Below are positions 11,939 to 23,969 of a stretch of 64,000 nucleotides of DNA, in pieces. Position 1 is the first letter of the stretch, and each line of letters begins with the position of its first letter. The position numbers were made by a program, and so were the translations under genes. The notes below the pieces were generated by a model. That model searched no databases. It worked only from the letters and a program-made list of their open reading frames with translations, and had not been told where the DNA came from. Origin of the DNA: Allacma fusca (Eukaryota > Arthropoda > Collembola > Symphypleona > Sminthuridae); contig OX359245.1 in NCBI GenBank assembly GCA_947179485.1, positions 2,151,001 to 2,215,000 on the forward strand. The letters are read 5' to 3'.

Positions 11939-13423
11939 TCTGATCTTGAAACTAGAGCTGATTCCGAATTCAGGCGTTCCACGAGAGCCCAAATCCAAAC
12001 CGTTGAGAATTTGTTTAATTGTTCCCTAGTTTCTTAAATTTATTAGCTCTGTCTCAGTCCTGACCAAGAACAGCCTCGGTCAATTTACCCATGTGACGCT
12101 AACTCGTGTTGTCAAATCATCTGACATAATTTAGGCAATAATATAGCGTAGTTTCAAAACAAATTCCCCCTAACCGTCACATCTACGTGGCCATTGACCT
12201 GGATGTGGCGTCGGGTGCCGAAGCCAACCCACACCCTGTATGCCCTATCCTACCAGTTCACATTGGACCAGTTTACAACTAAAATCTCTTTGAGGTCTTC
12301 TGTCTTGAAGTTGTTTTCCTACAGGTGGCTTCGATGTTTTCTTCCTGTATGGACTCACGTTGAAAAAATACATTAGTTTTCGAAATAATTAATTAATTAC
12401 TTACATATACACCCACCCGCAACCCTTAACATGCCTATTATCAGATAACTATGTAGCCTACATCATACTATATACAGGCATAGTAATCCAAACATGATTC
12501 TAATATTTGTTTTCCTATTTATTTTAGTTTATTTAAACACTTACAATATACAATGCAGAGTTGCTCCAGCGAGGCCAACAAGAAACACGTTGAGTCGGAT
12601 TAATTAATCAAGTTGCGCTGATAGCACCTCACCCCAGAATACCAGACACCGGATTCTGAAAATATATAGGATAACACGTATTAATATTAAGGTTTATATT
12701 ACAATACATTCGTACGTTTGTAATCGTTTTTCACATCATAATACTTATATATCCTTAAGTCATTACATGTTATACATATATATACATAAATACATATCTA
12801 GTTTCCATTAATAATTATAACATGCTAATATACTATACAAAATGCAAAAGGAACGATAATTGTTAACCCTCCCGTATGGCCATACAAAATTCCCCATTTC
12901 AGAATTTCCGAACAAGTCTGATCAACTTGTGAAGATTTTCATTCACCCTCCACATCCCCATTGTTCCTGAAAACAACACAAAAATATTTGTCTTTTTAAT
13001 ATATAGTTCAATTATTTTTAATTTATAACACACATAATATACGAATACCCATTTGCCTAACATGTAACACTAATATTTCATTATACTAATTTAAGAAATT
13101 GATACCAAGACACTTATCTGAGAAGTAAGTCCAATCTTGAGATGATTTTAGTAGCGTCCAACACTATTTCTACAGTAGCAACACTAATAACTTGAATATT
13201 TTGGGGTCCAAAATTTTTTGACCACCCGGTATGTATATAACATATTATGATAAACGATTCGTGAAATTTTGTAGTAAATCGGATAGATAGTTTATGAATT
13301 ATGTGAAGCACAAGGTATGAAACTATGAATTGTTCAGAAGAAGGAAAAAGTATGAAGACGACACGAGGAACCATATTGAGGCCCACGAGCAAGACGGAGC
13401 TTGCTTCTTCCAAACCCCCCGCA
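11939..13423 (+). other. 3' non-coding region of the LTR element
   Basis: About 1.5 kb between the end of pol and the 3' LTR without a convincing protein. The longest frames are short and lack motifs. There is no envelope-like signal peptide or transmembrane stretch. The bases just before the 3' LTR (caaaccccccgca) are not a clear polypurine tract, which is unusual. Confidence 0.6.
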
Positions 13424-13791
13424 TGTTACGTACGTGTACATATATATAGTAGAGAGAGCATGTGAAGACTCTCTCCCCATTATGCAATAGTATAAGAATG
13501 TGGTACATAAGTAATACTGAACAATTGTTATTATTATTGTAAGCAACCATGTAAACATTATCATGCTTATAAGGATTGAACATCAGTTCAATCCTCAGTT
13601 CTGATTTATCTCTTAACTCACAATTAGTAAAATATTACAGTCTCTAAATTATATTATAACTCTCTCATACTTTATTACATGATCACGTTCTCTCTCACAC
13701 CAAGCTTGAGTCCCCAACACCCTTATCCCCTCCTATACATACATACATAGTTACACACACACACACATCATCCCCATCCCCTTTCATAACA
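13424..13791 (+). repeat. 3' LTR
   Basis: This is the second copy of the 368-bp LTR and appears identical to 4740-5107. It is followed by the AGGG target duplication and then the resumed minisatellite. Confidence 0.95.
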
Positions 13792-14131
13792 AGGGTAAAC
13801 TTGAAAGTTGAGGGTAAACTTGAAACTGGAGGGTAAACTTGAAATTTGAGGGTAAGCTTGAAACTTGAGGGTAAACTTGAAACTTGACTATAAACTTGAA
13901 ACTGGAGGGTAAACGCGAGGGTAAGCTTGAAACTGGTGAGGAGACTTGAAATTTGAAGGTAAACTTGAAACTCGAGGGTAAACTCGAAACTTGAGGGTAA
14001 ACTTGAAACTGGAGGGTAAACTTGAAATTGGAGGGTAAGCTTGAAACTCGAGGGTAAACTTGAAACTCAAGGGTAAACTTCAAACTTGAGATTAAACTTG
14101 AAACTGGAGGGTAAACTCGAGGGTAAACTTG
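13792..14131. repeat. 18-bp-motif minisatellite, right part
   Basis: Continuation of the array interrupted by the LTR element, with the same 'gagggtaaacttgaaact' motif. It is followed at about 14139 by the unique 'tttccgaaagctg' flank, which also follows the array in copy B at about 49869. Confidence 0.95.
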
Positions 14132-14669
14132 AAGTTTCCATATTTCCGAAAGCTGCTACTTCTAACCCACTCTTCATTCGTAATATGACCCTCATTTTTC
14201 GGGGGAAGGCTGAACAGGTGATTGAACTAATACAGTTTGAAAACCATTTCAATTACTTTGACTCTCCTAAACTTCTCAATTCCCAATTTTCATATGTTAA
14301 ATCATTGTAATATACGCAATGGATTACATTAAAATCCTTACTCTTGAAACCTTGCTTTTGAATTCCTAAATGCAGTTACCGAAATTTAACAACTTTACCC
14401 GCCATTCCCTTGGAATTATGTCTTGTGTGGCGTTATTACTGAAGTATTTACAAGCATGGATGTGTCATTGCTACTCAAATCTTATTTTTATTATTATATT
14501 ACACACACAACCAGATTCAAATTGTTGTTCAATATGTAAATTTTTCTAATTTATTTTCAAATTATTGAACTTTTATTAAAACAAACAGAATTACCCAAAC
14601 AGAGTTGACATTGTAAACAAGGAAAACATTTTAGTAATTACCTTGTGATAAGTAAAAACGAAAAGTACG

Positions 14670-16213
14670 ACTGGGTACGGGTAATACTCGGGTAAATGGG
14701 TATGGGTACAGGTATGGGTACTACCCGGGTAGAGACGTTGCGTACTCACAAATACGCGGGTACTACTCGGGTACTCTGGATTTTAGACAATAAAGCGGGT
14801 ACAGGTACGGGTATGGGGACTCACTCAATGACAATCGGGTAGTACCCAGTAGATACGGGTATCACTATGTAAATTATCTGTACCCGTGCATGCTGTACCC
14901 GAGTATTTTTGGGTACTTCAAGGATTCCTACTTGGATGCTAAGACGTGGATTTTGGCGTAAACCCACTTTGCTCGTATCAGTAAAAGACCCACGTGGCTT
15001 CGTTTCATTTTTGATTACTGATGGTTGTTTCATTTTAACGCTTTAATAATTCCTCCTGGGAATCTAACAAAGAAATCAAAGTAAAGAATCAGTCAGATAG
15101 TCTATTTTTCGACTAATACAATGGAGCTCATCAAAGAAGAATTTCAAGGGACTGGTTCATCGGATTAAATGTAATTAGCTTCATTAAAAGCGTAACATTA
15201 AAATTATTTTAGGACCTATGTTTAAGACATTTTAGAAATCCATGAAATTTTGGACAGTATCATTCTTGTATGACATATTTGGATTTCAATCAATTTGATA
15301 ATTTTGATGTTAAAAGTGGAGGCATCTATTCTTGGCTTACAAAGCTTTCATGAGGCTGCATTTGAGTCTAATTGAGTCTCACTTGGTCTAAAATTGCCCT
15401 CCAGGCACCACAAATGTGAGAAAAAGTTTAGAAAATGTTTGTTTTGTTAACCTATACAAAATAAATACTCAATCTTGCTCCTATGCTTACCCCCTGAAAC
15501 CACAATATTTGACCTGGAAAAATGATGATGAACTAAAATTATCCATAATATTTTCTAAACCCTGTTCAAATACATTGTTTTGTAATAATTGAACTTTTGT
15601 TAAAAGATTTTTGAGAAAAACATTTAGCCAGGAGAATTTTTTTAGATGCTGTCGAAGTCTTAAAGCAAGTTTTTGATTATGGAGAGTTTGGTATTAGATA
15701 ATTCGTCCCAACTGGTTATCCTTACACCATACAATAATTGTTCGGTAATAAATTCACGGAAATGTATTTCATTGCATTCATCTGTCTATCATTAGCATTT
15801 TAATTTCTTCATCGTTTATTAAATATAGGCCATAAGTGATTTAAAATGATTTTTTAAACAACTTGAAATAGGATACAATTAGTTCTTAGGGAAAATGCCG
15901 AAATCTTAACAAATTGGAAATTTTTGGTATTTTCACAAGGACAGGTAAATATCAGCGAGCATTTTTAATCAGCACACCCGGCAGTACCCGAGTAATACCC
16001 GGGTACAAGCAATGGATGCTCGGGTACGGGTACAGGGTTTGGGTATATTACGGGTACGGATAAATTGTGGGTACAGGTACTACGTTTTAGTTTCACCTAT
16101 GGGTACGGGTACTAAAAAAATTTACCCGGGTACTCGGGTATCGGTACGGGTATAGGTACGGCATTTCGAAGTACCCGATAAGTGGGTACGAGTACACGGT
16201 TTCTGTACCCAGT
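14670..16213. mobile_element. Probable non-autonomous DNA transposon with GGGTACGGGTAC subterminal repeats
   Basis: The ends are a short inverted match, ACTGGGTACGG at the left and the complement of ACTGGGTACAG at the right. Both ends are packed with variants of 'gggtacgggtac' and 'actcgggta' in opposite orientation, while the middle is plain AT-rich DNA. That plan of subterminal repeats around an unrelated core is typical of non-autonomous hAT-like elements. I could not find a convincing target duplication, so the exact ends and superfamily are uncertain. No coding sequence is seen inside. Confidence 0.55.
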
Positions 16214-16540
16214 CCGAGCAATGATCCAAGTATCGCTTATTTACAGGAGGAAATCAAATTTTTTCTCAAGTGTAATAAAATTATTAGATCTAATCCACTG
16301 ATGATTTTGCTTCCCCGTGGATAATATCGTGTATGCAATTAATGCTCAAATATCTCAACAGTACTAGAATTAGCCTTATATTAGTGTCCACATAATTATG
16401 TGTTTAGAGCTGAAGTGCATTGTATATTTTTTCAAACGCATTTGAGAATCAAACCCTGATATACGAGATGACTACAAATATTTCCTTCCTCTTCTGGCCC
16501 ACATAAGGGAATGACTTAATTCAATTCCTTCAGTTCATAG

Positions 16541-18163
16541 CAGAGCTGCTCTCAGGTACCAAAAAATCAGGATCCGCACATGAACCCGACCCGTACCTGA
16601 CATTTCAGGTAAAAAATTTTCGTCGACCCGAACCTGCTCAGTCGGATCCGAGCCAATACTTTATTTGTCAGGTATTTTTCGTCGGGTATATTTCTACGAT
16701 ACCCGTACCTGAAAAATTACCTGAAGTTCGGATCCGATGTAAACCCGACCCGAACCTGACCCGAACCTGAACCCGCACTTGACTTTCAGGTATTTCACCT
16801 ACTAATTTAATGTTAATCATATTGTTAGTCTAAGCTGGGCAAAATATTTGCAACCTTAAATTTTATTCTACATGTTTTAAGATTCTTTCGTAGAGCCTAC
16901 AGTTTATAACCTACATTCATAGATCACTCCCGGATTTGTCCCTATACCTACTACATATATGCATCTTTGTCGGAATTGAACGACAGAGTAATATTCTTTA
17001 AGATCCTCTCTTATTTCGAAGATTTTGTGTAGGGATAATTTTAGACAATTTTACACACTGATTCTGTTGAATCAACTTTTAACTTTGCACGACAACACGT
17101 TATTTTGGAGGAGATCCAGACTTACTGGAGTCAATGCAAATAAAATTGAAGTCGTTTGCACTGCAGCAAGTTACTAAAAGTAAAAAAAAACATATGTTCT
17201 AGAAACTCTAGATGGGGGTTTTGGAATATCAAAGGTTCGAAAGTACGGACATATCGTCAACCAAATTCTAAAAAGTACCATTTTTAATGGATATCTCAAT
17301 TAAAAAGCATGGGTTACGATATAAAAATGTGATTTTTAAAATCTGACCTAGGATATATATTTTTTCCTCGAAATATGCAGTCTATATACAAGTGCCTACA
17401 AAATATTAAAAAAAATTTAGCATAACCTACAATTTTATCTACTTATAAACAAATATGTAGGGAATGCGGTCAGCTTTGTTTTAGAAGTTTATGAGTAAAT
17501 GAACTAATAATTATTACAAGTGTATTTATGAGTCTCACCACTGTATGTAAAATGGTTGGATGCTATTGATTTTTTTCTGCCTTATGTCCTTCTTTTGGTT
17601 CATCTTTACTTTGATTTAATTCTTCGTTGATTTCGGCTACTTCTTCACTTATATTGAAATCTTACAGTTTCAATTCAAGCACACTTAAAGCTCATGCTAA
17701 TTAAATCGAAATTATGACTTACTTCTAATAATTTTTAAATAAAAAACCATTGCACTTTAACTCTCACCGATAATCACTGCACAAGCCTGGTTGACGGTTT
17801 GCTAAACACTTCGGTATTCACTGTTTTTCCCAAACCAAGTGCCCTTATAAATATTGCATGCAGAATGGAAGGTTTCATTCACGCGAAGTTGGATTTTTTT
17901 GGCGGAAATAAATACCTGCAAATTACCTGAAATGTCAAGTTCGGGTTCAGGTAATTCAAATACTGTGACCCGAACTTCAACCCGATAAAATGTTCAGGTA
18001 TTTTATTTTACACGAACTTGACGATAACCCGACCTAAATTTTCAGGTACGGATCATACACGTACCCGCACTCGACCCGATATTCAATTACTTAATTTTAG
18101 TTAACCCGAACCCGACCCGACGGGTATTTTTCAAGTACTACCTGATACCTGCAAGCAGCTCTG
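16541..18163. mobile_element. Non-autonomous hAT-like transposon (1.6 kb)
   Basis: Terminal inverted repeats are CAGAGCTGCTCTCAGGTA at the left and the complement of CAGAGCTGCTTGCAGGTA at the right. An 8-bp target duplication GTTCATAG lies at 16533-16540 and 18164-18171. Eight-base duplications and CAG-starting ends are hallmarks of the hAT superfamily. Both subterminal regions carry dense ACCTGA and CGGGTTCGGG-type words, which may be transposase-binding sites. The interior has no transposase frame. It belongs to the same family as 18384-19385. Confidence 0.9.
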
Positions 18164-18383
18164 GTTCATAGTCAGTTTATTTCCACATTTTATTATTTTT
18201 TAGGAATATGTTTTGACACTATTTGTAAGAAATTTTGTAGTTAGTTATTTGATTGGTCTCTACGTCCAGAACTGTAGACATTACTGGAAAAATCCTGTCA
18301 GAATGTGGAAAAATTTAGCTTTCAGAACGAAAGTGGGAAATATACGGAAAAAAATTAATTCTGACTTTGTTATTCTTCCTTGG

Positions 18384-19385
18384 CAGAGCTGCTTGCAGGT
18401 ATCAGGTAGTACCTGAAAAATACCCGTCGGGTCGGGTTCGGGTCGGGTTCGGGTCAGCTACAAAAAAAAGTACCTGAGGTTCGGGTCAAGTGCGGGTACA
18501 TCCAGGATCCGCACCTGATATTACAGGTCGGGTTACGATCAAGTTCGGGTTTGAAAAATATACCTGACCTCAATGTCAGGTACAGGTTCGGTACGACGAA
18601 TTCAAAATACCTGAACCCGAACTTGCAATTTCAGGTATTTTGGAAGTATTTTTTTACCTTAATAATTTAACTTTAAGTTCAAGTGAATGAAACTTTCAGG
18701 CTGATCTGAACGTTAATGTAGCTTCACATGGCTGAAAGACACGTTGTATTTAGTGATGCGTGAGAGCCGCCATATTCATTAAATTAACAAACAGTCAAAC
18801 TTTGCTAATTAATTTCATGATATAGTCTTAGCGTTGTAGCAGACATAGACATCATCGATTTGGAATCTATTTCGTGTATACTTGTGCCTTAACTTCGTTA
18901 AAATTGAAAAGCATGACGCTTATCTGCGGTCTCTTTCTAAAGCTATCACTCAGAGAATGCTTGGGGAAGCTTCAATAGCTGTTCCCATTCTCTTTGTGCT
19001 ACATGTCACTTAAAATTAGTACAAATTTTTGCATTTTCAACTTAACGTCATTTGTAAATCATATTTACTTTAATAAAGTCTTAGGATAGAACTTATGTTT
19101 ATAAGTTTCCTCTGACAAAATAATTGAAAGTCGGGTTCAGGTTCGGGTTCAAGTTCGGGTCGGGTTCAAGTTCGGGTCGGGTTTGTTTTGAGATCCGCAC
19201 CTCAGGTATTTTTTCAGGTGCGGGTAGCCAAGCAATACCTGATCCAAAAATACCTGACAGGTGCGGATATTAACTCGGATCCGGAGGGCCAAGTTCGGGT
19301 CGACGAAAAAAATTAACCTGATATTTCAGGTGCGGGTCGGGTTCAGGTGCGGATCTTGATTTTTTACTACCTGAAAGCAGCTCTG
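18384..19385. mobile_element. Non-autonomous hAT-like transposon (1.0 kb)
   Basis: The ends are CAGAGCTGCTTGCAGGTA and the complement of CAGAGCTGCTTTCAGGTA. An 8-bp target duplication TTCCTTGG lies at 18376-18383 and 19386-19393. The sister copy A has the empty site (tctgccttggacatcac near 151-167), which confirms both the insertion and its boundaries. Subterminal ACCTGA and CGGGTTCGGG words match the 16541-18163 element, so the two form one family. There is no coding capacity. Confidence 0.93.
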
Positions 19386-22300
19386 TTCCTTGGACAGCAC
19401 AACTTTCCCAAAACAATTTCCGATTGCTTGATCATTTGTTGCAATTTTTTGGCAATTCTTTGGTTCTGGATTCTAAAAATGTGAGGCAAGATTAAATGCG
19501 GAAAAGCCCATCAAATGTAAAACATTGTACAAAAAGAAGTGAAGAAATACCGGAAAATTGTTTCCATGCGAACAAAAAATATATTGACAGTTTCCAAAAC
19601 ATTTTGTCGACTTTACTTCACATTATTGACGTTTTGACCACAATTCTTAATTTAGGCTAGTGAAATAATTTTTTTTTAAATCTGGAAAAGAATTTCCTTC
19701 AAACTATATTTGTTTATAAAGTCCGTTATAACGGCTAGGGGATGATAATGAAAACCAGACACCCTGTGCACTATAGTGCTATTTACCCGGGTATGCTATT
19801 TATTATAAGCCGATCTGTTGAAACATCTTGAAATATTTTGTAATTTTTAAAACATTAATAAATCTATTTAAAAAAGGGAAAATGTTCCTGTCAAATTACA
19901 TGAATAACAATAATTTTTGGGGAGTTTTAATTATTTTTTTTAAATTAATAAAATCTGATTGTTTGCAATATATTATAGGCGTAAAGATAACTCTGGAAGC
20001 CGAAATAACTTATCGGAGGATGTTAGAACAATATGTGAAATTATTACAGAAGTCAATTATAATTTATTTTATTTTTATTAAAACGCATCAAGTTTTGAAA
20101 ATAGGTTAGACATTTCGAATTCATAATTTAAATTGTTGTAGAATAAACGTGTGGAGCACTTCAATCTCCAGTTCCCACATGATAGGACTAAAAATTTGAA
20201 ATGGAAATTCACATCCAACCTGTCAAGACAGGTCGATGTAGAATTTACTTAATTTTCAATGTGGCCTCTATCAAATAATTAAAATAATTCAACGCTAAAA
20301 TTGAAATTAGCTATTTAAAAGACAATTTCAATGCTCATTTTTAATAAGTGTGGGAAATTTTTAAAGTTAACCTGTTCGAAAAAAATTGCTGACCCATTTT
20401 TCTTGTTGATTCAAGTCTAAACTTAATTTATTAAATTAAAATCAAAAAAGTGAACTTGAGCTTGATATTGAAAAAGGCAGTTAAATCTCCCAATTCATTA
20501 CACACGTTAGGATTCAATTGTTTGAGCACGCCCCAAGATTCAAACCCTAATACGACTTTTCATACTAGACTCAAGAGCGGACTGAATTTTCCAAATATAA
20601 TTTTATTTTAAGTTCGAATTTAAGTGAGCATACGCAATATTTAATATTGAGTGCATAGTAGGCTCTTGAGTTTTCAGGATGAAGATATCCATTTATAATT
20701 TTAAAAATCGTTCAGGAATTATCGAACCAGAAATCCATCATTGCTCTCAGTCGAAACAAAACTTTTGTGTCCCAAAGAGTTTCCAGAGTTAAATGAAAAA
20801 TCCCTAAAGAAAAACGGTAGAAATGAACTGGAACAAGCGAAGAGTCACTTCGGAAGTTTAGTCATTTCTAATTGTTTTTAATGGACGGGACACCATATTT
20901 TAAAATACGGATAAAATACGAATGGGGCGGTGAGTTCAAAATTTTCATCAAATAAATTCAGGACGAGGACAGAAAAACCGCCCTCTTAGATAACCTGGAC
21001 GGGGTGGGACAGAGAAATTATCCCTCAATTTAATCTGGAAGAGAATAATAAAATTGTCCTGGAGAAATTAAATTCCATTGGTGAAATACCAATTTCATTG
21101 AAATGTATTTTGTATATATGTATATCAAATTGCTTTCAATTAAAAAAATATGTGTATATAAATATAAATAATTATATATATATATATATAAATATACTCT
21201 AAATGTGTAATAATTGTTCTAAATTTGTTTGGGTTTGAAACGATATTGATTCATTCAGAATTATTTCGTCACCTGGACCGGACAGTAATTAGCAGGTAAA
21301 ATTATCCCGAAATGCCACACTGTGTAATTATTAATTTATGTAAAATTTCAGTTGGGGACTGTTGAGCATATAGCTGAAGTAGTTTGGGTTCTATTTTCTA
21401 CGTGAATATTTGTTTATATCCGCAGTTTAAAACATTGAAACGTGTATTTTGTTTTTACAACAAAAATTAGAAATATTCAAAATTAAAAATTTGAGGGAAT
21501 AGTCAACGTTCTGCAAGATGAGTAATTTCTTGTGTGGAGGGTGTAAAATTGGAAACATTGATATTCAAAATTAAACAAAATTTTTAATCACATTAATTTT
21601 GACGTTAAACCCAAAATTACTAGAACATCTTTTAAAAATAAGATGTACGTTCAGAAATTAGATACCTGTTAGATAATTATGGAAGGTTCGGGAAATTTGT
21701 CTTTAAGAGATTTCAGTCTTGAATTTTGTTCCGTGGACTGCCTGTTGTTAAGAAAAATATCTTGAAATACTACGTGGTTAGCGAATTGCAGGAGGGTTTA
21801 TGTGAGAAAAAAATAGAAATTTATTTTTAAAATGCTTTTGCGTAACCAAAATTTGAAATTTTGATTGAATTGTATTTTTCAAAAGCGTCCAGAGATAAAT
21901 CAGATTGTAAATGAAATCTAGTCACCAATTTTTAAATTTATATTCATCGATTTTTAGTACAAATTCTTGAAAATAAATTCTGCATCAAATTGTGCCAGTG
22001 AATACAATTCTGCAATATATTAACCTGGTCCTGCAAAAACTTGAAACAAGACATCTTATGATTACAATTGCTTTAAAATAAAAGCTTAATTACAATTAAA
22101 CCACTGATACTTGAAAATAATTTTCGAAAGGGCCCCGGATGCAAGTAAACATAAGTGTTTGCTAACATTGCTAACACCGGAACGCAAAGATTTTTAAAAA
22201 TTCGGAAGTTTCCCGCCGTACTATATATTGTTTTGCAGGATGTAAACCGTGAAGTTTAGATTTAGATTTATTTTTGGTTTTTCGTGGAGAAATATAAGGC

Positions 22301-23438
22301 TCGGGGTCACGACCTTTTAAACTTCCTCTTTGTAATGTAATATTGTGCAGAAGCTGATTTTACGCAATTGGTCAAGTTATTTTTCATAATATTTTTGAAC
22401 ACCCCGATCAGGGGATTTAAACGTTTTTGAGGACTTCCAATCAAACAAGTTAAACTTTAATTCAAACTTCTTGAGGGAGTGCTGAAACTGCTTGCGGAGA
22501 TTTAATAAACGTGACAATTTACCCTTTTGTGTATATTATAATGTAATATTTGAAAACATTTAATTCAATAAGTAAAGGCAGAAGAATATGTGGGAGAAAT
22601 TTTAGCTAATAAATAGGAATTGCAGTTTGAGTCCCCCGAATTCGGGGTAAAACGTTTGAATTTCTCTTACGAGTTGCTACAAAGATCAATATTTTCACTG
22701 AATTTTAATCTTACCTCACATTTTCGGTTCTGTGATAGAAATTATGGAATTCGGATGATAACACTAATCTCAAATGAATCTACATGAAGTTTTTAACAAG
22801 AGTAGCATTTTGAAAAAAATTTGGAACGCCGGACCGTCCATGAAAACTTGTCAATATCACAAATTCCTTATCTTTCGCTTCTCTGGTATTAAAATAGATT
22901 AGAAAAAATAATAATATTAGCACAAATGAAAGACAAATTTTCTAATAATTCAAAAAAAAAACGTTGGCGCCATTTCAAATAATTTTCATTTTGACACTTG
23001 ATGATGACCAAACGTTTGGGAAAACTGGAAACGCTCCCAACTGTGACAGTTCATGCATTTTGAAATTAAGCTTTAAAATATAAAGTAGTTTTAAAATAGC
23101 TTTAAAGGATGCTGAGCGACGAAAATTTGGGGAAAATTCCCGTGGTCAAAATTCTCGTAATTTTCAAAGAATGAAGAATTTGGTTATAATTGGTAATTGG
23201 TGTGGTCTAACCTTTGGACCAGACCAGTTTCATAAACTTTGCATCAGACCAGACCATTGGTCCCGCTACAACAGATATCAGCCTTTTGAGGAAAATGTTT
23301 TCTTGTAATAATTTACCACGTAACCGCGTAATGTTATGTAAATTATTAGAATGATAATATAAACAGGGCAAAATTCCAGCAAGTTATAATTTTGTTAATA
23401 AAATGTAAAAATTAAGGTTTCGTTCTAAAACGTCACTC

Positions 23439-23608
23439 ACAAGGTAAGATTTTGGGATGGTACAAGCCGAAGTAGTAGAAAGTTTAGATCATTTTTCCCT
23501 CCGAAGCCCTCAGGGCATTTTACCCGGGTGTTATGGGTCATGTGCGGGTTCCGGGGGAGGCGGGGCTTAAGTTCGGAGAGCTGGGGATATAGTTCGGGTG
23601 TGTTCGGG
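23439..23608 (+). repeat. Left terminal inverted repeat of the Polinton
   Basis: The outermost ~32 bases match the inverted right end at 48098-48129. The inner part (about 23528-23607, GC-rich, with 'ccgggggaggcggggctt') matches 47148-47213 inverted with about one difference. The intermediate bases do not match, because the right copy is expanded by about 0.9 kb of other sequence, part of it hidden by the gap. Confidence 0.85.
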
Positions 23609-23969
23609 TCAGTATGTAAATGTGTGGCTAGCATTGTGATAGTGTGTTAGGATTGGTGTTGTATGTATTTGATGTGTATGTGGGGGTATCAGGAGAGCGG
23701 TTGATTTAAATGAGTTGATAGAATCTTCGGGCTGGACTGTGTGTATGTAGTATGTTGAGGTGGAGCGGTCAATTTGAAATGTGTTGTTGTGTCGTGAGAC
23801 TATACAGAGTAACGAGCAGAGTGAAGTATTCTGGGACTCAGTAATAATCAGGTAAGTTATTATATATTATTTACAAATATCGTAAAATGTATATTTTTGT
23901 TAACAAAACATGGTGCTTGGTGAGTAATTATTACTTTCAGATGGTCGGAGGCGATAATTAGTCGTATTC

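Larger units (their letters stand above)
4740..13791 (+). mobile_element. Ty3/Gypsy-type LTR retrotransposon, recent insertion
   Basis: The element is bounded by 368-bp direct LTRs (4740-5107 and 13424-13791) that start TGTTACG and end CATAACA. It is flanked by a 4-bp target duplication AGGG (4736-4739 and 13792-13795). It carries gag with two CCHC knuckles, then protease, reverse transcriptase, RNase H and integrase in that order, which is the Ty3/Gypsy arrangement. No envelope frame is visible in the 1.5 kb between integrase and the 3' LTR. The two LTRs look identical by eye, so the insertion should be very young. The element looks nearly whole; pol lies in more than one long frame, so about one or two interruptions may exist. 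It is nested in the minisatellite of copy A. Confidence 0.95.
1..14640 (+). repeat. Segmental repeat copy A (direct, decayed)
   Basis: This is the first of four partial direct copies of a long unit. Landmarks shared with copy B include the 'cttgatcatttgttgca' stretch (193 here, about 19423 in B), the 'agtcttgaattttgttccg' stretch (about 1790; 21716 in B; 51759 in C), 'aattctgcaat' before 2081, the minisatellite, and 'tttccgaaagctg' (about 14139; about 49869 in B). Relative to B, copy A lacks about 1.1 kb after position 2080. It is interrupted by the LTR element at 4740-13791. I see no host gene in 1-3400; the short open frames there are not supported by any motif. Confidence 0.8.

Noticed and set aside
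11939-13423. Envelope gene in the LTR element
   Set aside because: No frame of sufficient length, signal peptide or membrane anchor is present.
19828-20109. 93-residue plus-strand frame
   Set aside because: The homologous stretch in copies A and C is not kept open and the composition is AT-driven.
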